NCBI RefSeq assembly: GCF_013410065.1
Contig: NZ_JACCCW010000001.1
Coordinates: forward strand, 124,001 to 188,000
DNA length: 64,000 bases
From: Granulicella arctica
GTDB lineage: Bacteria > Acidobacteriota > Terriglobia > Terriglobales > Acidobacteriaceae
Direction of reading: 5' to 3'
A program made the translations under genes and the position numbers. Below, one piece after another: positions 29,984 through 38,393 of the stretch. The notes under the pieces are model-generated. The model was not told the origin of the DNA, searched no databases, and saw only the letters and a list, made by a program, of their open reading frames with translations. The stretch's first letter is position 1. Every line of letters starts with the position of its first letter.

Positions 29984-30126
29984 TCATGACGATCGCTTGA
30001 TTCCAACTTCAAGCTCGGTCACGCTCTGAGCAAAATCGCCCCACACCTTCCTGTCGAGGATGTGCGCCCCGAAGCAGATACCCCAAACTGGCTGTCGGTC
30101 CCCTTCCAGCGTTTGTAACAACACCG
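29984..30126 (-). pseudogene. Possible glutamine-amidotransferase-like scrap
   Basis: One minus-strand frame reads AVLLQTLEGDRQPVWGICFG then AHILDRKVWGDF and stops at 29984-29986. QPVWGICFGAHIL resembles the nucleophile segment of class I glutamine amidotransferases (PVLGICFGHQLL). There is a stop just upstream and no start, so any gene here is dead. The match is short and could be coincidence. Confidence 0.3.
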
Positions 30127-30284
30127 CGGATTGTTACCCGGAAATGAATCATTGACCGCCAGCAGATTCCAGGAAGGAACTGGACATGCGCAGCCGCGGC
30201 CAAGCTCGTTTGCGAGCAGCAATATCAAGTACACAATTGCAGAGCTGGCGCGGAGACCATCCCGCACATCTGGGCCATCCCGCG

Positions 30285-30423
30285 AAAACTCATAAGTGTA
30301 CACATCGGTAACCGTTACCATGGCGCTCTTGTACACGAATGTTCAGGTTTAACCTTGACCACTCTTACAGCCGGGCTCAATTATCCTCGCGGCTCGAAAT
30401 TGAGCTTGCCGAGCGAACTCAAG
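30285..30423 (-). repeat. Right copy of ~140-bp inverted repeat
   Basis: Reverse-complement partner of 28136-28275. Shared blocks are CTTGAGTTCGCTCGG, AATTTCG..CGCGA.GATAA, AAGGTT.AACCTGAACATT followed by CGTGTACA, then AACGGTT and TGTACAC.TATGA. Differences are spread through the middle, so the copies are old or under partial selection. It contains the palindrome GGTAACCGTTACC at 30307-30319. No intact gene lies downstream of it on the minus strand. Confidence 0.68.
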
Positions 30424-30676
30424 TCTAGGTTGGAGGTGTCCCGAATCACGGTACCGGAGACGGCGCATTAGCCAGATGGAATTTGAGAGCTGGCAGGCAC
30501 TCGACATCTTCGTCCATCGCAGCGATAGCTTCACAGCACCCAAAAGCTTGCTGAATATTAGCCGGCGTGAGTTTGGAGATAGTACTCGCCACTCACCGGT
30601 ATCCTCCCCATCCCAACCCCTCCCCCGAGCTGCCGGCTGCCCGGAGTGAGTTTTACCGACGAAAGGAACTCAGTCT
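30424..30676. other. Upstream region of the GH51-like gene
   Basis: No gene recognised. The region leads into an AAAGGA ribosome site in front of the ATG at 30677. Confidence 0.4.
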
Positions 30677-32437
30677 ATGACTTCACACATCGCGCAGCTT
30701 CCCCAATGGAACATAACCACGAGGAAACTCCTTCACACCGTTCTGGCAGCGGCTGCCTTATGTCTGCCCGCTTGTTCTGCGTGGGCCCAGACCACCGCAA
30801 CCGTCACTGTCAACGCCACCTCCGTCAGTGCCGGAGTTCCTCCTGAGGGTTACGGGCTCAACACGTACGTCTGGGACAGCAACATGCTCAGCAGCGGAGT
30901 GGCCTCTGAGGTCCAGGCCTCCGGGGTCAACTCTCTTCGCTATCCAGGCGGCTCTGATTCAGATCTCTTCACGTTCATCAGCGGCACCGACCAGACGATG
31001 AGCAGTGGCTATTGGTACTCGAGTGACACCTTCAGCAACTTTATGAGCGACCTTGCTCTTCCCGAAGGAGGCAAACCGATCATCACAGTCAACTATGGCT
31101 CCAACGCCGCCTACAACGGTCCGGCACCGACCAGTGAGGCAGCTGCCTGGGTCCAGTACGCCAACGTCACCAACAGCTACGGCATCGTCTATTGGGAGAT
31201 CGGCAACGAAACCTACGGCAATGGCTACTACTCCGGCTGGGATTGGGAGACGGATCTGCACGACACCGACCAAACCGCGGCCGACCGTGTGGGCAACTCC
31301 GCACTCTCCCCAACAGCCTATGGGACCAATGCTGCCGCGTTCGTCAAAGCCATGAAGGCCGTCGATCCAAACATCAAGTGCGGCATCTCCATCAACACCT
31401 CAAGCTACTCTGCGAACTGGGATCAGGATGTCTTCCAGGCAATCTCCAGCGCGCTCAGCGGCACCGGGTACGCTCCAGACTTTGTCATCGATCACTGGTA
31501 CCCCGGCGGCACCACCGCCCAGATTCTTGCCGCGCAAGCCGGGATTCCCGCAGAGGTAGCTCACATTCGCTCAGACCTCAACAGCTACTACACGCTCGGC
31601 AACAAGAGCGCAATTCAAATTCTCGTCACCGAGACCGGCCCTGCCTCTGAAGGTGGCGTTTTCCCGTTTCTCTTTACCGCGGACGACTACCTCACCTGGT
31701 TTGAGAACGGCGCTTCCAATGTCGACTTCGAGGACTTGCACCAAGGCTACATGGCGGCTCCCGGCGACACCGGCAACACCAGCGGCAGCTATCTCACTCC
31801 ATACGGCCCCTGGTACGGCGTCAGCCTCAGCAGCACCGTGGCGCGCCCTGGAGACAACATGGTGGCGGCTACTTCCTCCAACTCGCTGCTCAGAGTGCAC
31901 GCCGTCAATCGCACTGATGGCAAAGTTGGCGTAGTCCTCATCAACCAGGATCCGACCAACGCCACCAGTGTCAGCGTGAGCGTCTCCAACGCCACCCTTT
32001 CCAGCTACGGCACGCAATACAACTTCGGCAACGCCAACTTCTCGAGTGGCAGCTACACCGCCAACTCGGGCATCAGTGAAAGCTCGATCAGTGGAGTCGG
32101 AGATAGCTTCACGGTCACCGTTCCTGCCTATTCCGCAACTGCCGTTGTCATTCCTAACAGCTGCACAACCACCACGATCACTCCATATCTACAGGTGAAT
32201 GGGGGAACGTGGCAAAATGCATCGACCGCAACTGTAGCCTCTGGTTCGACAGTGGACCTCGGACCGCAGCCCACAAGCGGAGGATCGTGGAACTGGGCCG
32301 GCCCCTACGGATACACCTCCACTTCGCGGCAGATCAATGGCATTCCCTTCAAGAGCGGTGCCAACACCTATACGGCCACATACACCAACTCCAGCGGATG
32401 CATCAGCACCAAGACCTTCACCATCACCGTCAGTTGA
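30677..32437 (+). CDS. GH51-like alpha-L-arabinofuranosidase-type hydrolase
   Basis: 586-aa exported clan-A glycoside hydrolase. Signal peptide to about SAWAQ (38). The catalytic module has the look of GH51-type arabinofuranosidases: LRYPGGSDSD ~88, acid/base Glu178 in VYWEIGNETYG, and nucleophile Glu319 in ILVTETGPAS. A beta-rich domain (~400-490) follows, then a ~85-residue C-terminal Ig/CBM-like module (VNGGTWQNASTATVASGST, then YTATYTNSSGC) of the type appended to plant-wall enzymes. AAAGGA lies upstream of the ATG. It would remove arabinose side chains, matching the xylosidases at 3-14 kb. Family number is my best estimate. Confidence 0.75.
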   Translation: MTSHIAQLPQWNITTRKLLHTVLAAAALCLPACSAWAQTTATVTVNATSVSAGVPPEGYGLNTYVWDSNMLSSGVASEVQASGVNSLRYPGGSDSDLFTFISGTDQTMSSGYWYSSDTFSNFMSDLALPEGGKPIITVNYGSNAAYNGPAPTSEAAAWVQYANVTNSYGIVYWEIGNETYGNGYYSGWDWETDLHDTDQTAADRVGNSALSPTAYGTNAAAFVKAMKAVDPNIKCGISINTSSYSANWDQDVFQAISSALSGTGYAPDFVIDHWYPGGTTAQILAAQAGIPAEVAHIRSDLNSYYTLGNKSAIQILVTETGPASEGGVFPFLFTADDYLTWFENGASNVDFEDLHQGYMAAPGDTGNTSGSYLTPYGPWYGVSLSSTVARPGDNMVAATSSNSLLRVHAVNRTDGKVGVVLINQDPTNATSVSVSVSNATLSSYGTQYNFGNANFSSGSYTANSGISESSISGVGDSFTVTVPAYSATAVVIPNSCTTTTITPYLQVNGGTWQNASTATVASGSTVDLGPQPTSGGSWNWAGPYGYTSTSRQINGIPFKSGANTYTATYTNSSGCISTKTFTITVS

Positions 32438-32591
32438 ACATAGCCATCTCGAACGAAACGTAGATCGACCGGTGGCCATACAACAGCAATGGAAATTCAC
32501 CAGCTATCGATCGCCTCTAGGTCGCTTGAGGCCCGTGGATTCATCCGCGAGCCTCAAGTGACGCAGATGGTTCTGGTGTAGCCGCACGCGG

Positions 32592-33998
32592 TCATGATAG
32601 TCCAACCGCCTGGGGACTCGCCTCCCCCCAGACATTGCTCGCTCTCGCACCATCTGCCGAGCTTTCGGCTTTCCGTGCCGAATCATACTGAAGCCGTGGA
32701 AGCAGCGGTTCAAAGAGCGCGAACTGCGAGACCCGCGTCATCATCTCCGCCGCCTGGCTCGCTACCGGATTGGCCGTAAGCCCAAGCGCAGTCCCCACAG
32801 AGAGCAACCTCTCCATCGCCGCAAAGTTCCGCCGCCCAAACTCACGATGCAGCCCGATGCTGAGGAAGAACCCAGCCAGCGACTCACGCTCTGCCGGCTC
32901 AAGCTCGTCCGCATCATCCTGCCAATGAGCTCTCCGGTCGTCTCCCTCCAGGCACTTGGATACCGCATCGAAGGCCCCGGCTCTCACCGGCGTCAACGGA
33001 ATCTTCACCGGCGGCCTCCGGCCAGAAGACAACGCTGCCGCGCACAACAATCCCATCACATAGACCGTGTGATAGGCCGTGGCCAGAAAATATTGCCGCC
33101 CAGTCTCCGGGTCAAGACTCTTCATATAACCGACACGCGTCGTCGGCGCTGGGAGAAAACCCGCAGCGCTCTCAACCCTCGCAAGAACGCGAAACGCAAA
33201 AGCCGCCGCAGAACTCCAGCTCTCGCCCGTGAGCGGCCAGGCCAGTAACACCTCTCCCGCAAGATCGTAGTCCTGCTCATCCAGGCACCGCGCCAGCATC
33301 CCCTCTGCCTCTTCCAGCAACGCCTCCCGCATCCGCGGCAGCGGGCGAGTAAACAAATTGAAGTCTCTGAGATACATCAGCGCATGCGTGAAGCAATAGA
33401 CATCCTCACGCGTCCCATGCAGCAGATCCATCGTCCGGTTCAACACAGAGTTCGTCACCTGCGAACCGCTGCGCAGCCGCGGCAACCCCTCCGGATACAG
33501 CCACCCCTGCTTCAGCCACTCCTGCTCGAGCATCCGGTGCGGAGCTCGTTCGCGCCCATCGCTCGCCTGCGACGCAGCACTCAAATCCAGCATCGCATCG
33601 AAGTCCGGATCGTAGAAGCCAAGCCGCTTCAGGCAGATGTGCGCCGTCGCATACTCAAACGCCACCGCCGGCTCCAGGCAGATGCCGCGCAGCATACGCG
33701 GACTGCGTGCATGTGGAACCAGCAGGCTCGCCACTCGCAAGATCCGCGGCCCAATCGCCGCATAGTCCGACACCTTCGACGCAGCCAGCAACAGGATCGC
33801 CGTCTCCGCAATCAGCTTCTCCGGACGCACCGTGGCCTGCTGCTCTACGCTATCGGCATAGCCATTCTCGCCCAGTTGGCGGATGGCCCGTTCTGCAAAA
33901 TCCAGTGTCCGGCAGAGCCGCTGCACCAGGTCGTCTTCATCCCATTTTTCTTTGGTGGAATTGGCGAGATCGGTAGTCTGAATCGTATTCGTTCTCAT
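32592..33998 (-). CDS. Uncharacterised 468-aa helical protein
   Basis: No signal peptide and no membrane helix; almost wholly alpha-helical and rich in Leu, Ala and Arg. Recognisable segments are YCFTHALMYLRDFNLFTRPL (~217), EDQDYDLA-type acidic stretches near 255, and YFLATAYHTVYVMGLLCAAA (~320). The HALMYLRDF part reminds me of helical-toroid proteins such as the DUF6895 type, but I would not rely on that. It lies 45 bp downstream of a 79-aa protein gene on the same strand, so the two form a likely operon. Function unknown; a partner or modifying protein for the small product is one possibility. Confidence 0.65.
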   Translation of the reverse strand: MRTNTIQTTDLANSTKEKWDEDDLVQRLCRTLDFAERAIRQLGENGYADSVEQQATVRPEKLIAETAILLLAASKVSDYAAIGPRILRVASLLVPHARSPRMLRGICLEPAVAFEYATAHICLKRLGFYDPDFDAMLDLSAASQASDGRERAPHRMLEQEWLKQGWLYPEGLPRLRSGSQVTNSVLNRTMDLLHGTREDVYCFTHALMYLRDFNLFTRPLPRMREALLEEAEGMLARCLDEQDYDLAGEVLLAWPLTGESWSSAAAFAFRVLARVESAAGFLPAPTTRVGYMKSLDPETGRQYFLATAYHTVYVMGLLCAAALSSGRRPPVKIPLTPVRAGAFDAVSKCLEGDDRRAHWQDDADELEPAERESLAGFFLSIGLHREFGRRNFAAMERLLSVGTALGLTANPVASQAAEMMTRVSQFALFEPLLPRLQYDSARKAESSADGARASNVWGEASPQAVGLS

Positions 33999-34043
33999 CG
34001 GCGGCTCTGTCGGACCTCGTAGTTAGATTTGTTCCAATTGCAG

Positions 34044-34283
34044 TTACAGTTCGCTGGCGCTGCGAAGCTCTTCCAGCTCCTCCAGCGATGCCACAGGATT
34101 CGGAAGCCGATAGCAGTGAAAGAACGTCCGCATCGTTCCGCAGAAAAAATCGCCAGGCTCATCGCTCAGCGAAAGCGCAGGTCCAAGCTCTGCGATGGCC
34201 TTACCGGCCGCCGCAAAATCGACCGACTTTGTATCCAGAAAGGTCTGTACGATCTTCCTGTGAAGTTCAGGGTTGGTTTGCAT
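34044..34283 (-). CDS. Small 79-aa protein, possible precursor-like
   Basis: I start it at the ATG at 34283, which has GAGG about 8 bases upstream; the frame extends to 34343 but without a ribosome site. The N-terminal half is helical and leader-like (QTNPELHRKIVQTFLDTKSV, then AIAELGPALSL). The C-terminal half is different in character, with aromatic residues and two Cys (DFFCGTMRTFFHCYRLPNP), and ends in an acidic helix. No signal peptide. The 468-aa gene follows after 45 bp. This leader/core-like layout could be a modified peptide precursor or simply a small cytosolic partner; nothing in the sequence settles it. Confidence 0.6.
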   Translation of the reverse strand: MQTNPELHRKIVQTFLDTKSVDFAAAGKAIAELGPALSLSDEPGDFFCGTMRTFFHCYRLPNPVASLEELEELRSASEL

Positions 34284-34446
34284 GTTCGTTTCCTCGTTAT
34301 CATCGATTTGGAGACGGCACACGCAATCCGGAACAACTTGCAATCCAGTACGCAGTCGCCTTCTGGAGCCATAGTGTGCCCCTCTCGCATTTCGTTTCAG
34401 CGAAGCTCCATTCTTTCTTTCAGCACACTGCGGATAAAATTCTCAG

Positions 34447-35670
34447 ATGCGGCGAACAAACAATCCTTCGACACGAAAACACGTCAGAGCCGCTGGAGAA
34501 AGCAGCATCGCCGGACGAACCCACCACAGCTCGCCACGCCGCTGGATGCTGCCAACCCTGCTCGCCGCAACCGTTGCCATCCTTTGCGTCATCGCATGGC
34601 CCTTCACGCTCGCACACCTGCAAGCCGTCGCCGTGCTGAAGCAGGTCAGTGAAGAGCCCGTCCCATGGATCGTCGGCGAAGCCGTCGCGGAACCCATCAC
34701 CATCGAAGACGTCCAGTTCGAATCATCAGCCGGAGCCGTACACGCCCGCGTCTATCTCCCCGTCAACAAGCCCAACGCGCCCGCAATGATCGTCCTCCAT
34801 GGCGTACACCATCTCGGCATCGACGAGCCGCGCCTCGAGAGCTTCGCCTCCGCATTAGCAAGCTGCGGCCTGCGCGTCCTCACGCCGGAGCTTCCCGACA
34901 TCAAGGACTACCGCGTCGATGCCAGCTCCATCCGCATCATCGGCGAGTCAACCAAGTGGTTCTCCCAAAAGACAAACGGCCCCGTCGGCGTCATGGGACT
35001 CAGCTTCAGCGGCGGCCTGGCACTCCTCTCCGCCGCAAACCCCGTCTACCAACCCGACTTCAAGTTCGTCCTCGCCATCGGCTCACAGGACTCGATGAAA
35101 CACGTCGCCCAGTACTACCTCACCGGCCAGGAGCAACGCCCCGACGGCTCCGTCGAGAAGCTCACGCCGCATGAGTACGGCGCGCTCGTACTCGAATACG
35201 AGTACCTCGAAGACTTCGTCCCACCCGGCGACATCGACGCCGTCCGCAACGTTCTCCGCCAACACCTCTACGAAGACAAACCCGCCGAAGCCGCCGCCCT
35301 CGCGCAGCTAACCCCACAGCAAACATCCGAAGCAAAGCAATTGATGGACTCGAACGCCCCCGCCACCCGAGCCATGCTCGCAAAAGCCGACGCACTACAT
35401 TCCACAGACATGAAAGACCTCTCCCCCGCAGGAAGACTCAGCACCATGACGACACCGGTCTACCTCCTGCACGGCCAGGCAGATAACATCATTCCAGCGG
35501 CCGAAACCCTATGGATGGCAAACGAGCTTCCATCCTCGACGCGAAAGGCGGTGCTGGTCAGCCCCGTGCTCTCGCACCTCGATATCGCTTCTGCCAGGCC
35601 CGGCATCTGGGACGAGTGGCAACTAGTCCACTTCCTGGCTCTCGTCATTCACGCAGCAGAAACAAAGTAA
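34447..35670 (+). CDS. Membrane-anchored alpha/beta hydrolase
   Basis: 407 aa. A single N-terminal membrane segment (~35-55, LPTLLAATVAILCVIAWPF) anchors an alpha/beta-hydrolase domain. The oxyanion region IVLHGVHHLG is near 115, the nucleophile elbow is GLSFSGG (Ser187), and the late HGQADNIIP and LSHLD segments supply the likely Asp and His. Substrate is not predictable. It is followed after 10 bp by the threonine dehydratase-like gene, so the pair is probably one operon, and it diverges from the 79-aa/468-aa unit. Confidence 0.8.
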   Translation: MRRTNNPSTRKHVRAAGESSIAGRTHHSSPRRWMLPTLLAATVAILCVIAWPFTLAHLQAVAVLKQVSEEPVPWIVGEAVAEPITIEDVQFESSAGAVHARVYLPVNKPNAPAMIVLHGVHHLGIDEPRLESFASALASCGLRVLTPELPDIKDYRVDASSIRIIGESTKWFSQKTNGPVGVMGLSFSGGLALLSAANPVYQPDFKFVLAIGSQDSMKHVAQYYLTGQEQRPDGSVEKLTPHEYGALVLEYEYLEDFVPPGDIDAVRNVLRQHLYEDKPAEAAALAQLTPQQTSEAKQLMDSNAPATRAMLAKADALHSTDMKDLSPAGRLSTMTTPVYLLHGQADNIIPAAETLWMANELPSSTRKAVLVSPVLSHLDIASARPGIWDEWQLVHFLALVIHAAETK

Positions 35671-35680
35671 GGGAGAAGCA

Positions 35681-36685
35681 ATGAGCAAGCTGGTCGCACT
35701 CGACGAGATACAAGCAGCACAGCAGCGCATCGCAGGCGTAGCCGTAAGAACGCCCCTCTACCGCCTCGAGCGCGCCCGCCTCCGCATGGCCAAACTCGCC
35801 GAGCCCGAGTTCGACATCTACATCAAAGCTGAGAGCGAACAGCCCATCGGCAGCTTCAAACTGCGCGGCGCTTACAACATGGTGGCGCAGCTCGCGCCCG
35901 AAGCCCTCAAGCGCGGCGTCATCACCTACTCCAGCGGAAACCACGCGCAGGGCGTCGCCTACGCCGCACGTGCCCTGGGCACAAAGGCCGTCATCGTCAT
36001 GCCGGACAACGCCCCCGAAGTGAAGAAACAGGCAACCGCCGCCCTCGGAGCAGAGATCGTCCTCGTCGGTCCCGCCTCATCCGAGCGCAGATTAAAAGCC
36101 GAAGAGCTAGCCGCCGAGTTCGGCTACGCCATGATCCCCCCCTACGACCACCCGTACATCATCGCCGGCCAGGCTACCTGCGGCCTCGAGATCGTCGAGC
36201 AGCTTCCCGGCGTGGACCTCATCCTCTCCCCCGTCAGCGGCGGCGGTCTGCTCAGCGGAACCGCCACCGCCGTCAAGCTCGCCTCACCCCAAACCCAGGT
36301 CTGGGGAGTGGAACCCGAACTAGCCGCCGACGCAAAGGAAAGCTTCGACACCAAAACCCTCGTCGAGTGGCCCGTCTCAAAGACCGTCCGCACCATTGGC
36401 GACGGCCTCCGCACCCAGAGCCTCGGCGCCCTCAACTTCGAGCACATCCTGAAGTATGTAGACGGCATCGTGACCGTCAGCGAAGACGAGATCTACGCCG
36501 CCATCCGCATCATGCTCTCAGTCACCAAGCTCGTCCCCGAGCCAAGCGGAGCTGTCACCCTCGCCGCCGCCCTCTTCCACGCCCACGAGCTCCCCAGGGC
36601 CCGCAAGGTCGCCATCATCCTGAGCGGAGGCAATCTCGAGCCACATCTCAAGCAACGCCTCGAAGAAGAACTAGCCGCAAATTGA
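35681..36685 (+). CDS. Threonine dehydratase-like PLP enzyme
   Basis: 334-aa fold-type II pyridoxal-phosphate enzyme. Lys60 in GSFKLRGAYN binds PLP, SSGNHAQGVA (~84) is the asparagine loop, and SGGGLLSG is the phosphate-binding glycine loop; the closing IILSGGN is also typical. The length fits the catabolic type or a serine racemase, since there is no C-terminal ACT regulatory domain as in biosynthetic IlvA. It would deaminate threonine/serine to 2-oxobutyrate/pyruvate or racemise serine. A GGGAGAAG ribosome site lies just before the ATG, inside the 10-bp gap after the hydrolase gene. Confidence 0.87.
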   Translation: MSKLVALDEIQAAQQRIAGVAVRTPLYRLERARLRMAKLAEPEFDIYIKAESEQPIGSFKLRGAYNMVAQLAPEALKRGVITYSSGNHAQGVAYAARALGTKAVIVMPDNAPEVKKQATAALGAEIVLVGPASSERRLKAEELAAEFGYAMIPPYDHPYIIAGQATCGLEIVEQLPGVDLILSPVSGGGLLSGTATAVKLASPQTQVWGVEPELAADAKESFDTKTLVEWPVSKTVRTIGDGLRTQSLGALNFEHILKYVDGIVTVSEDEIYAAIRIMLSVTKLVPEPSGAVTLAAALFHAHELPRARKVAIILSGGNLEPHLKQRLEEELAAN

Positions 36686-36731
36686 GTATCATCGGCACGA
36701 CCGCGTCTAAAAACTACTATCGAAGGAGAGT

Positions 36732-36801
36732 TTTGAAAGGGCACGGCTTCAGCCGTGCCGTAAAAAGTGGAAAGAAGCGGGCTTTAGCCCCTGAGGGAAT
36801 C
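36732..36801 (+). repeat. REP-like paired-hairpin repeat, copy 1
   Basis: TTGAAAGGGCACGGCTTCAG followed by CCGTGCCGTAAA forms the first hairpin (36740-36759). A second, GGGCT-TT-AGCCC (36779-36790), is followed by CTGAGGGAATC. Same layout as the copies at 39297 and 63800, with the first half alone at 63002. Confidence 0.8.
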
Positions 36802-36872
36802 GTTACACCCGCATACCGCTCCATAGTCCCTCAGTTTTGGATAGCGTCTAAGAAAATAGGAACGGAAGCCAT

Positions 36873-37913
36873 ATGAATCTCTCTCCATGGGATCGCCACC
36901 TGAAACGCTCCATAAGCTGTGCCGCGATACTTCTGGCAGCCTCCTGCGCAGCCTTTGCCCAGCGCAGCAAACAGGACAAAGCCGCAGGTTACGACCGCGC
37001 AGCCCGCGCCACCGTCCTGCATGAAGCAAACGTCTACATCTCACCCGACGCCGACGCGCAAAAGATCTCCCTCGTCACCCCCGGCCACGAGGTCGTCGTC
37101 ATCGAACGCAACGGCCCCTGGGTACGCGTCTTCGCCAACACCGACGTCGAAGAAAAAGCCGACGACGCCGACAAACCCGACTTCGTCCCCGATGACAGCA
37201 CCGTCACCCCCGCCTCCGGCTGGATTCGCGACAAGGGCATCGTAAGCCCATCCACCAAGAACGGCGACGCCATCCTCTATGGCACTGCCGCAACCCTAGA
37301 AGAGCAAGCCTCCGAACCCCACGCCCCCAAGAATGCAGCCGAGCAGGCCCACCTGCTCTACCGCCGCGTCGCCGACTACTTCCCCGACTCCCCCCTCGCC
37401 CCCGCAGCCGCCTGGCGCTCCGCCGACGTGCGCTGGCAACTGGAGAAGCTCGACATCAGCACCCTCCCCTCAGCCAGGGAGCAGGAGGCCTACCTCCGCC
37501 CCGCTCTCTACGACGGCGAAATGAAGAAGGTCATCAAGAACTACCCCGGATCGAAGTTCGCCGCCATGGCCGCCTTCGACCTCATCGACAACAAGCTCTG
37601 CGGCGACTGGCAGGGCCTGCCCAAGTGCCCGGAGATGGAGACCGGCCTCTACGAAAAATACGCGCAGCAATTCCCCGACGGCCCCAAAACCGCCGAGGCC
37701 CTCTACGACGCCGAGTACCGCCAGGGTGTCCTCGTTACCATGTACACCGTCCAGGAAGAAAAAAAACGCGCCGACAACGCCGCCTCCCACGCGCAGAGCA
37801 TCGCCGATCAGCTCAAAACCAAGTTCCCCGCCTCCGACTACGCCGCACGCGGCACAAGCCTCGCCTTCCGCATCGCGCAAGGCATCTCCATCTATGGAAC
37901 CGACCGTGACTAA
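36873..37913 (+). CDS. Exported SH3-domain and TPR-like protein
   Basis: 346 aa with a signal peptide (CAAILLAASCAAFAQ). Residues ~45-125 look like a bacterial SH3 domain (ANVYISPDADAQKISLVTPG, then EVVVIERNGPWVRV). The rest is helical and TPR-like (EQAHLLYRRVADYFPDSPLA, KYAQQFPDGPKTAEALYDAE), reminiscent of BamD/YbgF-type periplasmic proteins. A cell-envelope role is inferred. The gene overlaps the next one (GNAT) by 20 bp, so they are translated from one transcript. Confidence 0.75.
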   Translation: MNLSPWDRHLKRSISCAAILLAASCAAFAQRSKQDKAAGYDRAARATVLHEANVYISPDADAQKISLVTPGHEVVVIERNGPWVRVFANTDVEEKADDADKPDFVPDDSTVTPASGWIRDKGIVSPSTKNGDAILYGTAATLEEQASEPHAPKNAAEQAHLLYRRVADYFPDSPLAPAAAWRSADVRWQLEKLDISTLPSAREQEAYLRPALYDGEMKKVIKNYPGSKFAAMAAFDLIDNKLCGDWQGLPKCPEMETGLYEKYAQQFPDGPKTAEALYDAEYRQGVLVTMYTVQEEKKRADNAASHAQSIADQLKTKFPASDYAARGTSLAFRIAQGISIYGTDRD

Positions 37914-38361
37914 CGAGCCATCTCCAGCAACATTGAGCGTACGCACCATCTCGCCCGAAGACTCCGTTGCCGTTGCAGAACTTTGCGCACAACTAGGCTA
38001 CGAAGCTACCGCTACAGAGGTCCGCGAACGCATCGACACCCTGCTTTCGAACCCCGAGCAAGTAGCCCTCGTAGCATGCCTGGACATCGAGGTTGTGGGC
38101 TGGATCGAAGCCGCAGTCATCCGTCACATCCAATCCCCCGCACACGCACTGATCGGCGGCCTCGTCGTAAAAGATCACATACGCAGCCTCGGCATAGGCA
38201 AACAACTCTGCGCCGAAGTAGAAACGTGGAGCCGGGCAAAGGGTCTCACCGTGGTGCGAGTCACATCGCGCAGCACAAGAGAGAGCGCACACCGCTTCTA
38301 CCTTCGCGAAGGATACAGCCAGACCAAAATCTCAGCCGTGTTTGAGAAGCTCCTCCCCTAG
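37894..38361 (+). CDS. GNAT-family N-acetyltransferase
   Basis: 155-aa acetyltransferase. The acetyl-CoA loop is visible as LGIGKQLCAEVETWSRAKG (~98), and the C-terminal SAHRFYLREGYSQTK is typical of GNAT motif B. The ATG at 37894 (MEPTVTNEPS) is chosen: the longer upstream frame is a low-complexity shadow of the preceding gene. The start lies inside the end of that gene. The acceptor substrate is unknown. Confidence 0.85.
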   Translation: MEPTVTNEPSPATLSVRTISPEDSVAVAELCAQLGYEATATEVRERIDTLLSNPEQVALVACLDIEVVGWIEAAVIRHIQSPAHALIGGLVVKDHIRSLGIGKQLCAEVETWSRAKGLTVVRVTSRSTRESAHRFYLREGYSQTKISAVFEKLLP

Positions 38362-38393
38362 AACCGGCCCGAGCGGGCATTTAGGATAAAGAG

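Noticed and set aside
33384..34022. 212-aa frame opposite the 468-aa gene
   Set aside because: Arg/Gln/His-rich shadow without any recognisable feature; the minus-strand gene has regular helices and is coupled to the 79-aa gene.
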